From positions 10,138,351-10,202,350 of the forward strand of contig JAKZAN010000006.1 of NCBI GenBank assembly GCA_023053545.1: 64,000 nucleotides of DNA, given 5' to 3'. Shown piece after piece: positions 47,399-59,990 of this stretch. Both the position numbers and the translations under genes were made by a program. The notes under the pieces were generated by a model. That model was not told the origin of the DNA. It saw only the letters and a list, made by a program, of their open reading frames with translations, and did not search any database. Source of the stretch: Lepidurus packardi (lineage: Eukaryota; Arthropoda; Branchiopoda; Notostraca; Triopsidae). Position 1 is the first letter of the stretch, and every line of letters begins with the position of its first letter.

Positions 47399-47720
47399 TG
47401 TAATACAAATGCAAGTTTCAAGTGGTTTGTAAGCTGCACTTGTAACACAAAGTAGATAAGATTTAGATACACTGCCTTACCAATACAATGTTCAATGGTT
47501 GGAAAGAGCATTATAACACTCATTCGGACTATAATGTTATGTGTAACACGTTTGTACTGCAAAAACAGAATGTTGTAAATCATTCTGGGAAACGGCATTT
47601 GTAATACAGTGGTGTTACACAACTCTTACTTACATGTGCTAAAGATTGGTACTATAACACACACAGATATGGTACTACAAGTGCAACCTCCGAAAGTGTT
47701 TGTGATTCCGTTTGTAATAC
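47399..47720. repeat. Cluster of TGTAAYAC motifs
   Basis: TGTAAYAC occurs at 47,399, 47,441, 47,542, 47,600 and 47,713. Its complement GTGTTACA is at 47,612, and near-matches (TATAACAC) lie between. It may be a binding-site cluster or a decayed tandem repeat; the sequence alone does not decide. Confidence 0.5.
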
Positions 47721-48640
47721 TCGAGTAAACTCAGCATTTATTTTACGCAGATTGAGGCAATCAAGATGTACACCTCGTCCTTGGGGGCTTTGTAATCACA
47801 TGTAGGAACTTTTAAGCTTGCATATTTAGCCTCCATACTTCTTTGTGGTCAAGCAAAGCACCCTCGAGAAAGCACCCTCCCTCTACTCTACCCCGTTCCC
47901 AACCTACAATTTTTTGTGATCTCCTTTTGAAGTTACCTGTTGATAACAGCCCCCAGGATCCCCCCTTAAGGTGGAAAGTCAAGGTGCAAGAGACCAATGA
48001 GACCTATTGTGAGTTTGGACGAGTGAACTGGAGGACCCTGGGCACGCGGGCTGCAGGAGTTTGAGGAGTTTGAGGACGTTCCTCCTCACCCTCGCTGGCT
48101 CTTTCTCACCGGCCACAACGCTGGCCTTCGCTCAGATCACAACCAGTTGTCCGACACTTGAGACGTTCACATATCATCCTGAACCACTTGTTGAGCCCCT
48201 CATTAAGTGACAGTTGATTGTCTGTGCCGGAGAGTCTTTCTGATTCTGCTGCTTCCTCTTCTGGCTGTTGGTCTTCCGCAGTTTAGTTCAACAATTACCT
48301 TTGATTCAAGAAAACCATCCTCGTAAAACGTTTATATCCCGCTCGGAGTGCTACCACTACTTACCACATATATCTTCCGTGCATCCGGAAAATTGGGCCT
48401 TTTGGAGATCAAAAACAGTGATAGTAGCGATCGCTATTATAAAGGTGCGTTCAAAATCATCAAGGGATCTCAAAACCAATTTGTGACCAAATCTTTTCCA
48501 CGTATGAGTCAGGGTGAAAAAGGTGAAAAAAAACTCTGGGCCTAAAATTACCCCCAAAAATACCTGCAGCGATTAGCTTACGAAGGGTAAGTGGGACACC
48601 CATTATTTTTTCCCCTTTCCAAAAAATAGGTGTTGTTTTC

Positions 48641-48673
48641 GAAATCTGGAATTCCCCCCAAATTCCAGATTTC
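48641..48673. repeat. Perfect 13-bp stem with C6A loop
   Basis: GAAATCTGGAATT (48,641-48,653), the loop CCCCCCA, then AATTCCAGATTTC (48,661-48,673). All 13 pairs match. Confidence 0.7.
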
Positions 48674-49287
48674 TATTAAAAAGTAATTTTTTTATCTTAA
48701 ATATGTCCACAAAATTGCATGTAATCAAGTCGGTTTAATTTAATTATTATTATTATTCTATTACATTAGTAAACCTAATTCGTAATTTATTTGCAAAGTT
48801 CATTTTAAAACTTGTTCAAGTTCGAACATTTTACTTTACATCTGAACCTTAAATTTACTGAATGGAATCTTAATTGAAAAAACTGATAAATTGACTACTA
48901 TTGTGTTAAAGTTGACTGAATTCACTAGACTAGTTATCGACTTTACTAATTTAATTTATAAGTTATGAAGGACACGAAAAGACATTGTGAAAGGAACTCA
49001 ACATCCTAACACGAGTGGAGCGTTTAGAGCGTTAGGAAACCGGACTAGGAAAGGTAAACTGTAAAGGACTCAGATTCATGTGTGCCATATGTCGTGATAT
49101 CGCTCAGCTCTCTGTTCACGAAAAAAAGAGAATACAAAAAACATAGAAATATTCTGTTTGAAGGTCTGGTAAGAAGAACGGTTGAGAAAAGCGACTATGC
49201 GCCATGCCAGCCGAGTCTTTTGTAGCTGGGATGCGTGGTCACTTGCTTTTTTTGTGTGTGATCCCCAGCTTTCATCTCCTGGCCCCT

Positions 49288-49291
49288 TCTC

Positions 49292-49324
<33 letters not shown>
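49288..49324 (+). repeat. (CT)n microsatellite, 37 bp with one interruption
   Basis: CT dinucleotides broken once by GT. The repeat creates the long open frame around 49.2-49.5 kb. Confidence 0.95.
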
Positions 49325-52300
49325 TAGTATAACGCTAGCTATCTTGCCAGGTTGGAGAGTGGGCGGTTTTTTTGTGTGCCATGCATATCTGCCATGTGGC
49401 GTGGATTTTCCAACCGAGTTGGTTGGCCACGTCGTGTGCTGTAGTCACCCCATGAATAACTTTTTGTCTTTTGTTACATACAGTTGCGTGAGGTATGGGC
49501 ACATCGGGCTACGTTTTCACTCGTATCGTACAACGTAAACTCTGTAACTCACCGCGAAGAAACTAGATAAAAATAGAAGATTCCAATTCGGAGCTAAAAG
49601 GTTTATGTAGAGACTTGGATTTACGTAAGATTCCATTGGGAGCAGCATTAGTCGGCTAGAAATAAGTTGCAGCAGTAAAGATAATCCATAAAACTATATA
49701 AGATGCAATTTTGAAACGCAAAAAAAGGCTAGAAATCAGATAAACAGATTTTAGGCGTAGTCTCGGAAATTATCTGGGGCCCCAATTTGATGTGTTAGAT
49801 GGTTTAGCTTTAGCTCCCGGACTCATTAAATGGTTTCGAGCATGTATTAGCGTGACACAGAGCACGTATTGTTTGATGGCCTGTCTGCATGCCGGGGAAC
49901 AGGTGTGTGCAACTTTTCTTGGTTAAACGACCTCACGTACCACCTACTATATAGAACGTCTAGTCCGAACGCTTTTAGAACACGCTTGAGTAAAAATGTT
50001 GTGCTGACAACTACCTTTTCACAAAAAAGGGGAAAGAAAGAGAACTCTATAACGCGTGGAAGTGAGAGAACAATTCGTCAAGGAATCAGGACCATTATGT
50101 GCAAAGCAACGTCATGTGAAGTAATTTTCACTGCTAGTTTCCCTAGCGTGAACAACATGTCGTTGTTTTTAACATGGTAGGTTGTCAAGTTTTAAGCCTC
50201 AGTGCCTTCTTCCGTGTGTCCAGGTCGTTTTTGTAGATGGTTTAAGGAGGACCACACGTTGCTTGATTGACCACGGCGATAGTTAGTTGGACTGCTTGAT
50301 TCTGTCTGATCTTTGGAAAAAAACGCTGTTCTTAACAAGTTCAGGAATTAAAGCTGTTCAATAAAATCAGTCTTAGTAAAGCCAAAACTTTTGTTAGAGC
50401 AATCCAACAGGAAGTAAATAAATGCTCAATTCAGATTTCTTTCTACACTGGCCGTTTCCTTCCAAACGTGCTTTAGTGTGTGCTGAACATGAAAATATAA
50501 CGCAAAATTGCATTGAGACTTCTTGGCATTACATTTAGAGATTTAGAATGACGTTTTTAATTTTCTACTTATTTTTTAATTTTTAGTTTTTGAAATTCTA
50601 AGTTTCCTAAAACAAACTGTATACTTTTCTACAATGCAGTTTAACCTTCAAAAGTCTGAAATGTTGAAATGTTATAAAAAAAGTTAAAAATTAGTCGCTT
50701 TTAGTTGGCATACATTGGAAATCTCAACAATAAAGTTAATGAGCTTTCGTGCGGTTAACTTGGTTATCCATTAAGGGATCTTTTTCTAAAAGTGTTTAAC
50801 GACTGCGATGCGTGTATTTATCCGTGATCACATGTAGCGCGGATTATGCCCCGTGCAACTTTTCCATGTCCGGGTTATATGTCCTAATATAAATTCGTGC
50901 GTTGAAGTCACTTGTTGAATCACGCAGGTCAGCCATACAGCGTCAGACCTCTCCCCTTTGTGCACACACGTAAAATACTTCGTGTGTACCTGGCATGGTT
51001 ATCCACTTGCCTCTGCGCGATGCTTCCAAGCAACAATAATAATATGTGTGTGTGTGCATGCGTGTGTTGCTATCTTTCCATGTTGAATGTCCCCAACGGT
51101 CTCAAACCATATGTCGGTTTAATTATTGCCCTGCAGAGGTGCAACCCCGCGAGCAAAGGGTCGTTTTCGAAGATATGAAGCGCACTGGGAACCACTGGGA
51201 TAGAACCACTGCAGTGATACGAGAACTCCCTTCAACACCATGGAGAGGAGAAATAATAAGGACACAAACACAGACCAAACGCTTTGGGGAAAAAGTAACA
51301 ATACTATAAATAAGAAAGAAGGAGAAAAGATAAGGAAAGCTCTATTTTGAAAAAAGACAGAAAAGAAACTCGCGTGGTAGAACAGGTTGGGTGGTTTGTT
51401 CGCGCTCTGCAATCTGGGACGGTGCACGTGTTTTCCCCATATCCGTAACTCAGCTTCAAAACTCAAAGACACTTGTGCAAGTTAGGACAGGTGGGACGGT
51501 TAGCATGGTTATAACATACGAATTCGCCATGTAAACCCTCAGGTGGAGGTTTAGAGATTGTGCACGTGTATTAGACCGATGAAAGGGGTGCTTCTTGCAA
51601 AAACTCGGCGAGCCAAGAAAACTTCCCCATGCGTGCGATACGACTGTTAGTCTATTCCTATTTCTATAATCTATTCCGTGAAATAAGGTCAACTTGACGT
51701 AGTTGGCAAGTTGCAATAGCAAAGCCGGGCAAATTGCTAATTCCTAGGTGGTCCAAGCTCTTAGTATCCCTATTATCCATTCGTTCTGTCATGGAAGCCC
51801 TATATATCGCGTGTTTTTTAGCGTGCCACACATCACAAGTCTTACATTTCTAGTAAGTTTTAAGTCCTTAAGGAATTCCAACTTTTGTGCAAAGAAAGGT
51901 TCCAAGTTAAATCCGGTCCTTTTCCTTGACGAACTTGAAAGAGCTTGCGAAATTAGCGTAGGAGCTATTAAAACGCCTTCAGTTCGATTTCTCGCGATTG
52001 CGAAGGAGGGCTTTTTGTTAATGTAATACCTGAAAGTTGTGTGTGTGGTTGACGGGGTTCTTTCCTCTTCCCCGTTCGGAGTCTGAAAAAGGCGTCATAG
52101 GTGGAACACCAGAAAAGCTTTCCAACTTCCTCAGGTGTTTTTTATCCCTGTATAGACTCAGTTTATGTTTACATATCCTAAATGGATTGGCTAGCTTCTG
52201 CAGTTTTACTATCCCAACGGTGCCAACGGCGATCCGGTCTTGGATTCATGACGCGATCATGTGGCTAAAGGCTAAGGAATCTATTATGGGTATATCTTGT

Positions 52301-52820
52301 ATATGTCGCAAAGCAAGTAGAAAAGCCCTCAGTACACAGTGTTGTCTTTATGCTTCCATATGTCGCTGTTTGGTTTATACCTACTAAGTGGAAATGGACG
52401 TGATTCAGTTTTTGGGAACCCTGACGTAGCCGTGGCACGAAGTAAACGGATATCTTGAAGCCCTATCATTCAACGGTCGTGCAAGGAAGAGTTGCATGAA
52501 TGTTCTGTTCTGTTTGTACACCTGTATGTGAGGTCCAGTGATCTCTTGATGGCCACATCCAGATTTCCACGCATGGTGAAGCAAAGTATGTTTTCCGGCA
52601 ACGACTTTCGAAGTTAGATAACTGTGCAAATCTTTCCCCTTTTCTCTGTTTTCTTACAAAAAGGTGGTTAGTGCTACGCTACCAACCTTCTCAAGTGTAT
52701 AACTTCTCTCTGGAATTGTCATGTTAGGTTTTTTGAACTTTCGAAACACGTTCACGGAAGGATGGGATGACAACATGTGAAAAAAGGGTCTTGGGAAGAG
52801 TAGACTCACGAGTTCAATCC

Positions 52821-53090
52821 TAAACTGAATTTCGAGTTCGCCTAAAACGATAAGCATAAGCTTCAAGTTAAAAATTAAATTAGGTTATTGACTTGTTCCT
52901 TTGAGTCTGGTCTAGTTTGTTTAGATGGTAAATGTTAGATTTCTAACCAAATAATCCAACGCCAAACTGAATTTAGATTTAGAATTAGTAGTTAAAACTC
53001 TAATCTAACAATAAGCTAAATATAGGTTAGAAAGCCGAGTTATGTTTCAGAAAGTGTGAGTTAATCGAACGCTAAGCTGAATTTCGAGTT
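52821..53090 (+). repeat. Three diverged copies of a CTAARCTGAATTTCGAGTT unit
   Basis: TAAACTGAATTTCGAGTT (52,821), CCAAACTGAATTTAGATT (52,972) and CTAAGCTGAATTTCGAGTT (53,072) lie about 150 and 100 bp apart in AT-rich sequence. Similar leading bases (ATCCAACGC / ATCGAACGC) precede the last two. Confidence 0.45.
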
Positions 53091-55829
53091 AGACACTTCG
53101 AGTTTAGGATGTTGTTTATTCCTTACACTTAGATGCCTGAAATCTCCCTAAGCTGCGTTTAAACAGACCTTGGGCTGGGGTCAATTGAGTTAAAGAGACG
53201 AGAGTAAGACCAAGGGAAAATTTAGAGATTTTTTAACTCAAAAGGAAATGGCTAAGCAAAAATCGCTTTATTTCCCAAGGTACCAATCGTGACCCACTGT
53301 TTCGGTCAATGAAGAAATGGACTAAATGGCACCCGCAGTGACCCCGTATAAAAGTTGGAACCAACTTTCCTTTACCAATGCGGTCAATCTTAGGAAAACT
53401 AATATAAAAATGGGGAAAAATCAGGCAAATTTAAGAGAAAAGAACAATTTAAGAACGTGGCCAAGCGTTACCGATAAGGTCACGTGGGCTGAATAGCAAA
53501 CTTCACACATTTCGCCTCCAACCAATCTCTCCTTTTCTCTCTTTCTCTTGCAATGTCGGAAAAATTATAAATTTTTCCCCCAAAAAGAAACCTTGCAAAA
53601 CTCGCTTCGATCACGATCCTCCGACTTTCCCCTGTGGTTTTCAGCAAAAAACACGCGTTCAAGTCTCCATTCGCAACCATGCTATGCTCTTTCTCCTCCC
53701 ATAATTTGGCGTCTTTTTACTGGGCGTGTTTTTGTAGTTTTTTTGTTGCTTTTTTAACGCTCTATGGTGGAAAAGTTCACTTACTTTCGCAGAATTCCAC
53801 GCTGGAATCCAAAAAGAACACAACTGAAAAAGCGCGCGAAGATAACACAACACAAGCCAAAGGAGGATCATAAAATTGCCAAGGTAAAGAGTGAAGTGCT
53901 ATCTGACCCGATCTTCTGGCGATGTCACTCAAAAAGCCTCTTCCACACATATTCTCGGTTTACCCTTTAGGAAACATTCTAGAAATTGTATAACGATTGA
54001 GGTTTTGGTTCGTGGTTATAAGGGAACGGCCAAACCTCCACTGTTTTTGGGCATAAACTTCCCATGGATCTGCAGGGGTGGTTTAAGAGGGGCTAAAGGG
54101 GGGTAAGAAGCCTCTTTTCCGGGTCCCATACCCAAGTTGAATTATATAGCACCCATGCTTGTCTGTTATATGTTTGCAGGTAGTATCTAGGATATGTATA
54201 TAGGACATGCAAGAAAATAGTTTTTCGTTGCGAGTAAAAGCCAGGTTGTATAAAAGGTTCCTTTTTATTAAAAAAGGGGGGTTCAAGGGAGTATTCTCCA
54301 AGTTTTATATAGAGAGTTAGGTCTAAAAGTTTCATGGAGGTTTATATTATCCTCACCCTCTCCTGCTTTTTGGCTAGTGTCATAAATCGCCATAACGTCT
54401 TGGGTTCTATGGTTTGAACCAGTGGAGGACCCCCTCTATGAAAAGAAAACCCCCTCGCTCGCATGTTGAGTAACCTGTTTTGCTTCTCTCTTGTGCTTGT
54501 GCTTCTTTTATAGTACCGCGAAAATTAAAAAGCAAAAAAAAAGTTTTTTTTTTTAATTACGCAGGAAACTAGGCTTGATATACTTTAGATTCTTAGAATA
54601 GAAGCCTCAATTAACCCTACAAGCCATTTAAACTCGTGCTCTTCAAAACAGGTCTGCTTAAAGCACAAACCCTCCGCACCACAAAAACTGTAAATAAATA
54701 AAAAGGCAAAATTCTCACCTGAGAAAACGAATTATTTATGGAAATGTAGTTAAAGGTCCCTGGTTTGGAAGATATATGACACATGTTAACATGTTTGGGA
54801 CATTTTTGGTATCCTTTAACCCTTGTGGTAACAGCATTCCACTGATTACCATACTTGGAGAGTTACTTTTGCATTTTGGGGGCTCGGTTAGTGTCTATTC
54901 CACCTGAGCACTGAAGATATAAGCTTCTTCTGGGGTTAAAACGTAAAAAAGAAAAAAAAGATGGTTAGAATCCATAGAATCTTCCAATACTCGGGGCTGA
55001 CGCCACGAAGTTTACAACAAGGCCTCCGATGGTCATGTGAGTTATCGTTGGGAGGGGGTCAAAGTATCCCCCTTGATGCCTTGAAAGGAGAAGAAAAAGG
55101 AGTTTTGGGGAATTGCATGGGGACAAAAAAAAGGCTCAGGTAAAACGGGTAATATAACATTGCCCAACTTTTTCCAGTTTACCAGCCATCTTCCTTCATC
55201 TTGTTAGCTCGTTGGGCATCATTTTTTCGCCCCTTTCTCCCCCTTACTCGCCTCCCTTATACCTTACAATCTTAAATTCAAACCTTTATGCCAGGGTAAT
55301 ACATAAGGTAACCTCCGGGGTTAAAAATTAGTGGGAGTTTCTACAAGTTTTTACCCCTAAAACCTCCATATCTTCTTTTTTTGTGGCTTTACCCCCTCAC
55401 TCCACGTTTACCCTTGCAGGTTCTTCTGAAAGGAACAGAGAGAGAGGAGCAGCTCAGGTGGAACTTTCGATCCGAATGCACCACCCAAAGAATATGAAGG
55501 GGAAGAAAAGGGGGTTGCATGTAACATAAGCTTTCGATATGGGAGCCAGGTAACGCAGGGTTAACATGTACATCTTGTGCTTAGGTGGTGTAACATAAAG
55601 CCAGGAAAAACGGGATACATTTTCCTTGCCAAAAAAAAAAAAATTAAACCCATTAAAAGGTAGAGTCCAAAGGCTAAAAACTGCTAATGTGGAAGAAAAC
55701 TCCAGGAAAAAAGGTTACTCCCTGCCACCAGATAATTCCAACGTGCAGGGGAGGCAAAAAACAGGGATATTTGAAGAGATTTTACAGGGTTTTTTTTTTC
55801 AAGACGTTACAGGGAGAAGAATGTGGTAG

Positions 55830-55961
55830 GAAATAGAACTTTTTCTTCAAATAAAATATAAATTGAAAGGCTGTATTTAGTCCTGTTTTCATTGTTGCCA
55901 CTTCCTGACAATTTAGTCGCAACAGTGAAATGTTTCAAGGTTGATTGCAACAGTGAAAAAC
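55830..55961 (-). repeat. GCAACAGTGAAA-type degenerate repeat, copy 1
   Basis: TTTAGTCGCAACAGTGAAA followed by a TTCAAGGTTGA block is shared with 59,050-59,085. A further GCAACAGTGAAAAACTAC unit follows. The repeat ends beside an (ATT)n-G13 tract. Confidence 0.6.
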
Positions 55962-55971
55962 TACACACACA

Positions 55972-56003
55972 ATTATTATTATTATTATTTGGGGGGGGGG
56001 GGG
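55972..56003 (+). repeat. (ATT)n followed by G13
   Basis: Six ATT units, then TT... and 13 G. It forms the edge of the repeat copy at 55,830-55,961. Confidence 0.9.
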
Positions 56004-58839
56004 CGGTTTGACTTTTCACCGAAATGACTAAAAGTTAAAATTGCAACGTCGGAAGACATCGTCAGGTAGATTTTCGTTTATGAATCATGGTGGGGCCACA
56101 CGCATGCTAATCCGCGTTGGGTTTGAAGGGGAAAGAGAGGTATGTGCCGACAGGAAGTTGAGGAAGCTGAGTGGGCAACTAAAGTTCCTGGAACTCATCA
56201 AGGTAGACGCTAAAGCATCCGTGTGTCGAGAAGACGAAGAAGAACCGTATACAAGACAGGGGCCGAACTCTTCGTTTCGTCGTGTCCTCCTCGATATGTA
56301 GCAAACATGCAGCACAACGAAGCAGGGAGATATATGGGGTATGGTGAAATTTTTTCTTGGATGAGAGGAAATGGAATGAGAGGAGGAGAGGAAAGAGAGA
56401 ATGAGAACATACAGAGATAGAACGCGCGAGAGGGAGAGCAAAACTCCAGAGGAAAAGAATCTGCATAGGTTTTTACAAGCTAGGGTCATAAAAATTCGTA
56501 TGGCACCCAAGATTAGGCTGAGCTGTGCTCATTTGGGCAGCGAGGGAGCTTTTTGGGGAAGTATATTGTTAAAAGGTGTTCCATAAAACTTTTTTTTCTC
56601 TTTCGTTTTCTTTTCTGTCCAAAGCTAGAGGATTTAAGTCCTTGGATGTATCATTACCTTACGGTACCTTAGCGTACCTTTTACCGTGCGTTACGATATA
56701 GGCCGTTGGAATTGTAGTTGGAAGTTGTATAGTGTATTAGGAACTGTAAAAATGTCGTATATGTGGTGTAAAAAGTGGCAGGGAGGAGGAAGAAGGAGTA
56801 TTAGTTAAGGGTCATCCAGGTAGAGATCCAAGAAAAACGCGAAAAGGAGGGGGGCCGCTTCATCGGCGGTCCGACAAAAGGTGGCCGAAACCTTGAGGAA
56901 GGCGTGGCCCGAAAAGGTAAAAAGATTCTTTTTAGTTCTCTCTGTGTGCAAGAAAGAAAGCTTTTTAAAAAATGTGCGTCTTTTACCCACCTTTCAAGCA
57001 AAGCCGCTCATTTCCTTCCCAAGAAGAATCTATATGCAAAGTACATTTGCTTTTAGAATTCCATGTATTCTATAGATTCCAGCGAGTCCATATATCACCT
57101 ACAGCTCTTCATGGAAAAACGTGCGAAAAGCATGGACAGCAAACAAATTATGAGACTCAATTAAACGAATCTTGGATTTATTTTTATTTCCACAGCAGTT
57201 TTCTATATACCTTTGATTAAACGCCTTTTTGCCCACAAGAGGTCCATTACGCTTGATTGATTGTGTGAAGGTTACATGCATACATAAGCGGTAGTAGGAC
57301 TAAAGGATAGAAAGGAGGACTCGTCTCAACATACGAGTAAGAGGAGAAAATGTTGAAGAAGAAAAAAAAAGGAGGAGGTTATGTTTCGTATTGTGATTAG
57401 CTGTCTTATGAAAATCAAGCAGGGGAGAGCTTTTCATTCCGGACGAAGAGAGACGACGTCTAGATAAGTCTCTGTCCACCCCTTCAAATTTTTTTTCGCT
57501 ATTTTTTTTTTATCAGAATGTATCCGCCAGACGGAAAGAGCCACTCTATAGTGCGCTATAGTTTTAGGTCGAATCGAAGGAAGTCATGTGAGAAGGTAAG
57601 GCGGCGGTTTTTGGTCGTTCAGGTGGGAGGATTATTGGTTTGGAAAGTTTAAAGAGGGAGAAAAAGTGGAAAGTCAACGCGAAGGATGTGGAAGAGGTGT
57701 TGTACAGGCTTGTGTAGCAACTCTACCTGTCCAGATGACCACACTACAGGGGGTCAACTAACAACCGGTATGCCAAGAGACTCCCCAAAGTACCATGAAG
57801 GCCAAAACGAGTATCATGCGTAAAAAGAGGCTGTGGGAGAGTAGAAGTACCCGCAAGTACTATACATAGGGTTAGTTGGAGATGGGGAAAATTAAGGTGT
57901 GTTACCAAGAGGGTAAAAAGGGGCTTGTCTTTTCTATTTTTCGGGGGGTTTGAAGTTTACAACTGGTGAGATTTCAGCGTCAATGCAACATCTTGAGCAT
58001 TTTTTTTTGTTCCAGAAAGCTTAGGTATGTAGGAAACGTATATGAAATTCCAATTTAGGAGTTGAGACACCTTGGAGGGTAAGTCAGATTGAAGGAACTG
58101 GGAAAAACAGGGTTGGCTAGTCAAATTGGGATAGTTGAGTCACATTGGAAGAGCTGTTACGTAAGAATTTATTGATATGTTGCTAGAGCGTAAAGTAAAA
58201 GGGTGAAAATGGCTGTTCGAGATATGAAGGTTGAGGTAAACTTTGGTAGGCTTACTCTGGGGAAGCAATTAGGTAAATGGAACCACATAATTGCTGCATG
58301 TTTTCCGTGAAATACAGAAGGGCATTTTTGGAGTGGAGAGATAATTGGATTTAGCTGACATGGACGTGTAAAAACCCGCATTCTATTGGTAGCAAACTCC
58401 CTAAACACCTGTGGGTCATGACCTAGACACCAGGATGTGCTTACGCATGTAGGAAAACAATGTGAGTTTTTAGCTGGACCTTGTCACTTTATCATTTAGT
58501 TGTTGTCAGTTCTGGTCAATTTTGATTGTGTTCCTTTTTAAGTGGAATTTTGTAGAGTGCTCGCTCATCTTATCAGCTCCACGAGGATCTATATTAGACC
58601 TAATTAGCAAAACCGGGTAGGTGTGCCATCTCATTGTTGTACTGCCAAGGAAGATGACAAGAACTCTCTGTTCAAAGCATGTTGGCCTCATTCCTGTTTC
58701 GCTAGTTATATAAACACAATTAATTTACATTTGTTAACTTTGCTACTTGTATAAATAGAAATTGAACGCACGCTGCCTTCAAAATGGCTACATTAGTAAA
58801 TTTTGATAAATTAAAAGTGTCAACAAAGGAATAATCGAA

Positions 58840-59160
58840 GCTAACTGCTGAATCTGTTAAAATGGGGCACTTGTCCAGTCAAAGTGAAACTGCTAACATG
58901 GAAAAGATCTAAGGCTCGAAATTTAGCGTACAGTAAGGTAAAGTTCAACAGGTTATATGCAACAATGAAATTCCTAAAATAGAAGAATTTAGTTTGAAGG
59001 CATTCAGAAAATAGGAATGCAGTCCTATTTTCAGTGTCGCCACTAGCGGAAAATTTAGTCGCAACAGTGAAAAGGTTCAAGGTTGAGTTACAACGACCAT
59101 GTCTAAAATTGGACGTTCATTGCAAGAACGGTTGGTTGCAAAAGTGAAAAACTGCGATTT
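58840..59160 (-). repeat. GCAACAGTGAAA-type degenerate repeat, copy 2
   Basis: It contains CAAAGTGAAACTGC, GCAACAATGAAATTCC, TAGTCGCAACAGTGAAA and TGCAAAAGTGAAAAACTGCG, which read as the complement of the CATTGTTGCAGTG unit. A 70-130-bp section (about 58,977-59,090) aligns with 55,830-55,961. Confidence 0.6.
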
Positions 59161-59954
59161 GGCCAAAACAAAAAGCAACGACGATTCGATTCCTTGCGTG
59201 TCTTATCTGTGTCATTTTTCTCAGATTGATTTGGAAAGTAAATAGCAGCGTTTTAATTCCGAGTGTGGATAGAAAGGGCTCTAATTTGTCCCCGTTAGTT
59301 CTCCGTTTAGCTTGAACCAACCTTCCACTTATCCTCCACGTTCCCGAAATTTGCTTCCCAAAGTCCTCTCTGCGGTTTAAGATACGAATGAATGATCTTC
59401 TCGAAGAAGCTACCCTTCTTAATGACTCTTTGACGCCAAACGTTCCAAAACCCCAACCTGTATGTTACCAGGAAATTGTAGAAAGGAGAAGGGGGGAAAT
59501 TAAGTATGTGGACTAGGGATAGGATAGATCAACAGTTAACCCCCTTCATTTTTATAAAGCTCTCCCTCTCCTTCTTCCCCTTGTTCATCCAGTTAACATG
59601 TAAAGAAAAGACGGTTGGGATGGAGAATGGAAACTGAGATGAAGTGAGTCTCGAGGTGGAAGAACCCAGGTTACTTTGGCGGGAAAAACGATTTTGGTGG
59701 TTAAAGAGGGCCTTGGCTCAAGGTACACGCTTCTTCATGTTCTAACTATCCCAGGTAGAGGAAGTAGAGAGAGGGAGAGAGCAAAAAGTGAGTTTCAGTC
59801 TAGCTGACATGTTTGCTAGGACGTTTTTTCCCCCCTTCGTATTTTATTTGTGTTTTTAATTCCGAGTCGGTGTTGGCTTCCTAAATGCTGTAGTTGTGTG
59901 TCCGTGCGCTGATGGCCATCAACACATTTTATGCGGGACATCGCTCTTTTGCAG

Positions 59955-59990
59955 GCTGTTCAAGGAGTTGACACGATTCAAAGCAAGAAC
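59955..59990 (+). other. 36-nt exon-like block, possible 5' exon of the BTB gene
   Basis: A TTTTGCAG acceptor and a perfect GTAAGT donor enclose 36 nt that are open in one frame (AVQGVDTIQSKN). It lies on the same strand, 1.9 kb before the BTB leader exon. It may be a leader exon of the BTB gene, a coding microexon of an alternative isoform, or chance. Nothing similar is known to me. Confidence 0.35.

Larger units (their letters stand above)
34261..59954. other. Gene desert between RASGEF1 and the BTB gene
   Basis: No supported coding exon in about 25.7 kb. It holds the repeat families and inverted repeats listed separately, an A-rich stretch at 44.5-45.1 kb, a purine-rich + strand from about 54.9 to 57.9 kb, and a GC-richer patch at 47.85-48.25 kb. 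Confidence 0.55.

Noticed and set aside
49182-49538. 118-codon frame on the + strand
   Set aside because: It is held open by the (CT)n microsatellite, which reads as a Ser-Leu repeat.
51120-51309. Coding-like stretch EVQPREQRVVFEDMKRTGNH after a CCCTGCAG acceptor-like site
   Set aside because: No homology is recognised, there is no clear donor, and the frame ends in low-complexity sequence. It is too weak to call an exon.
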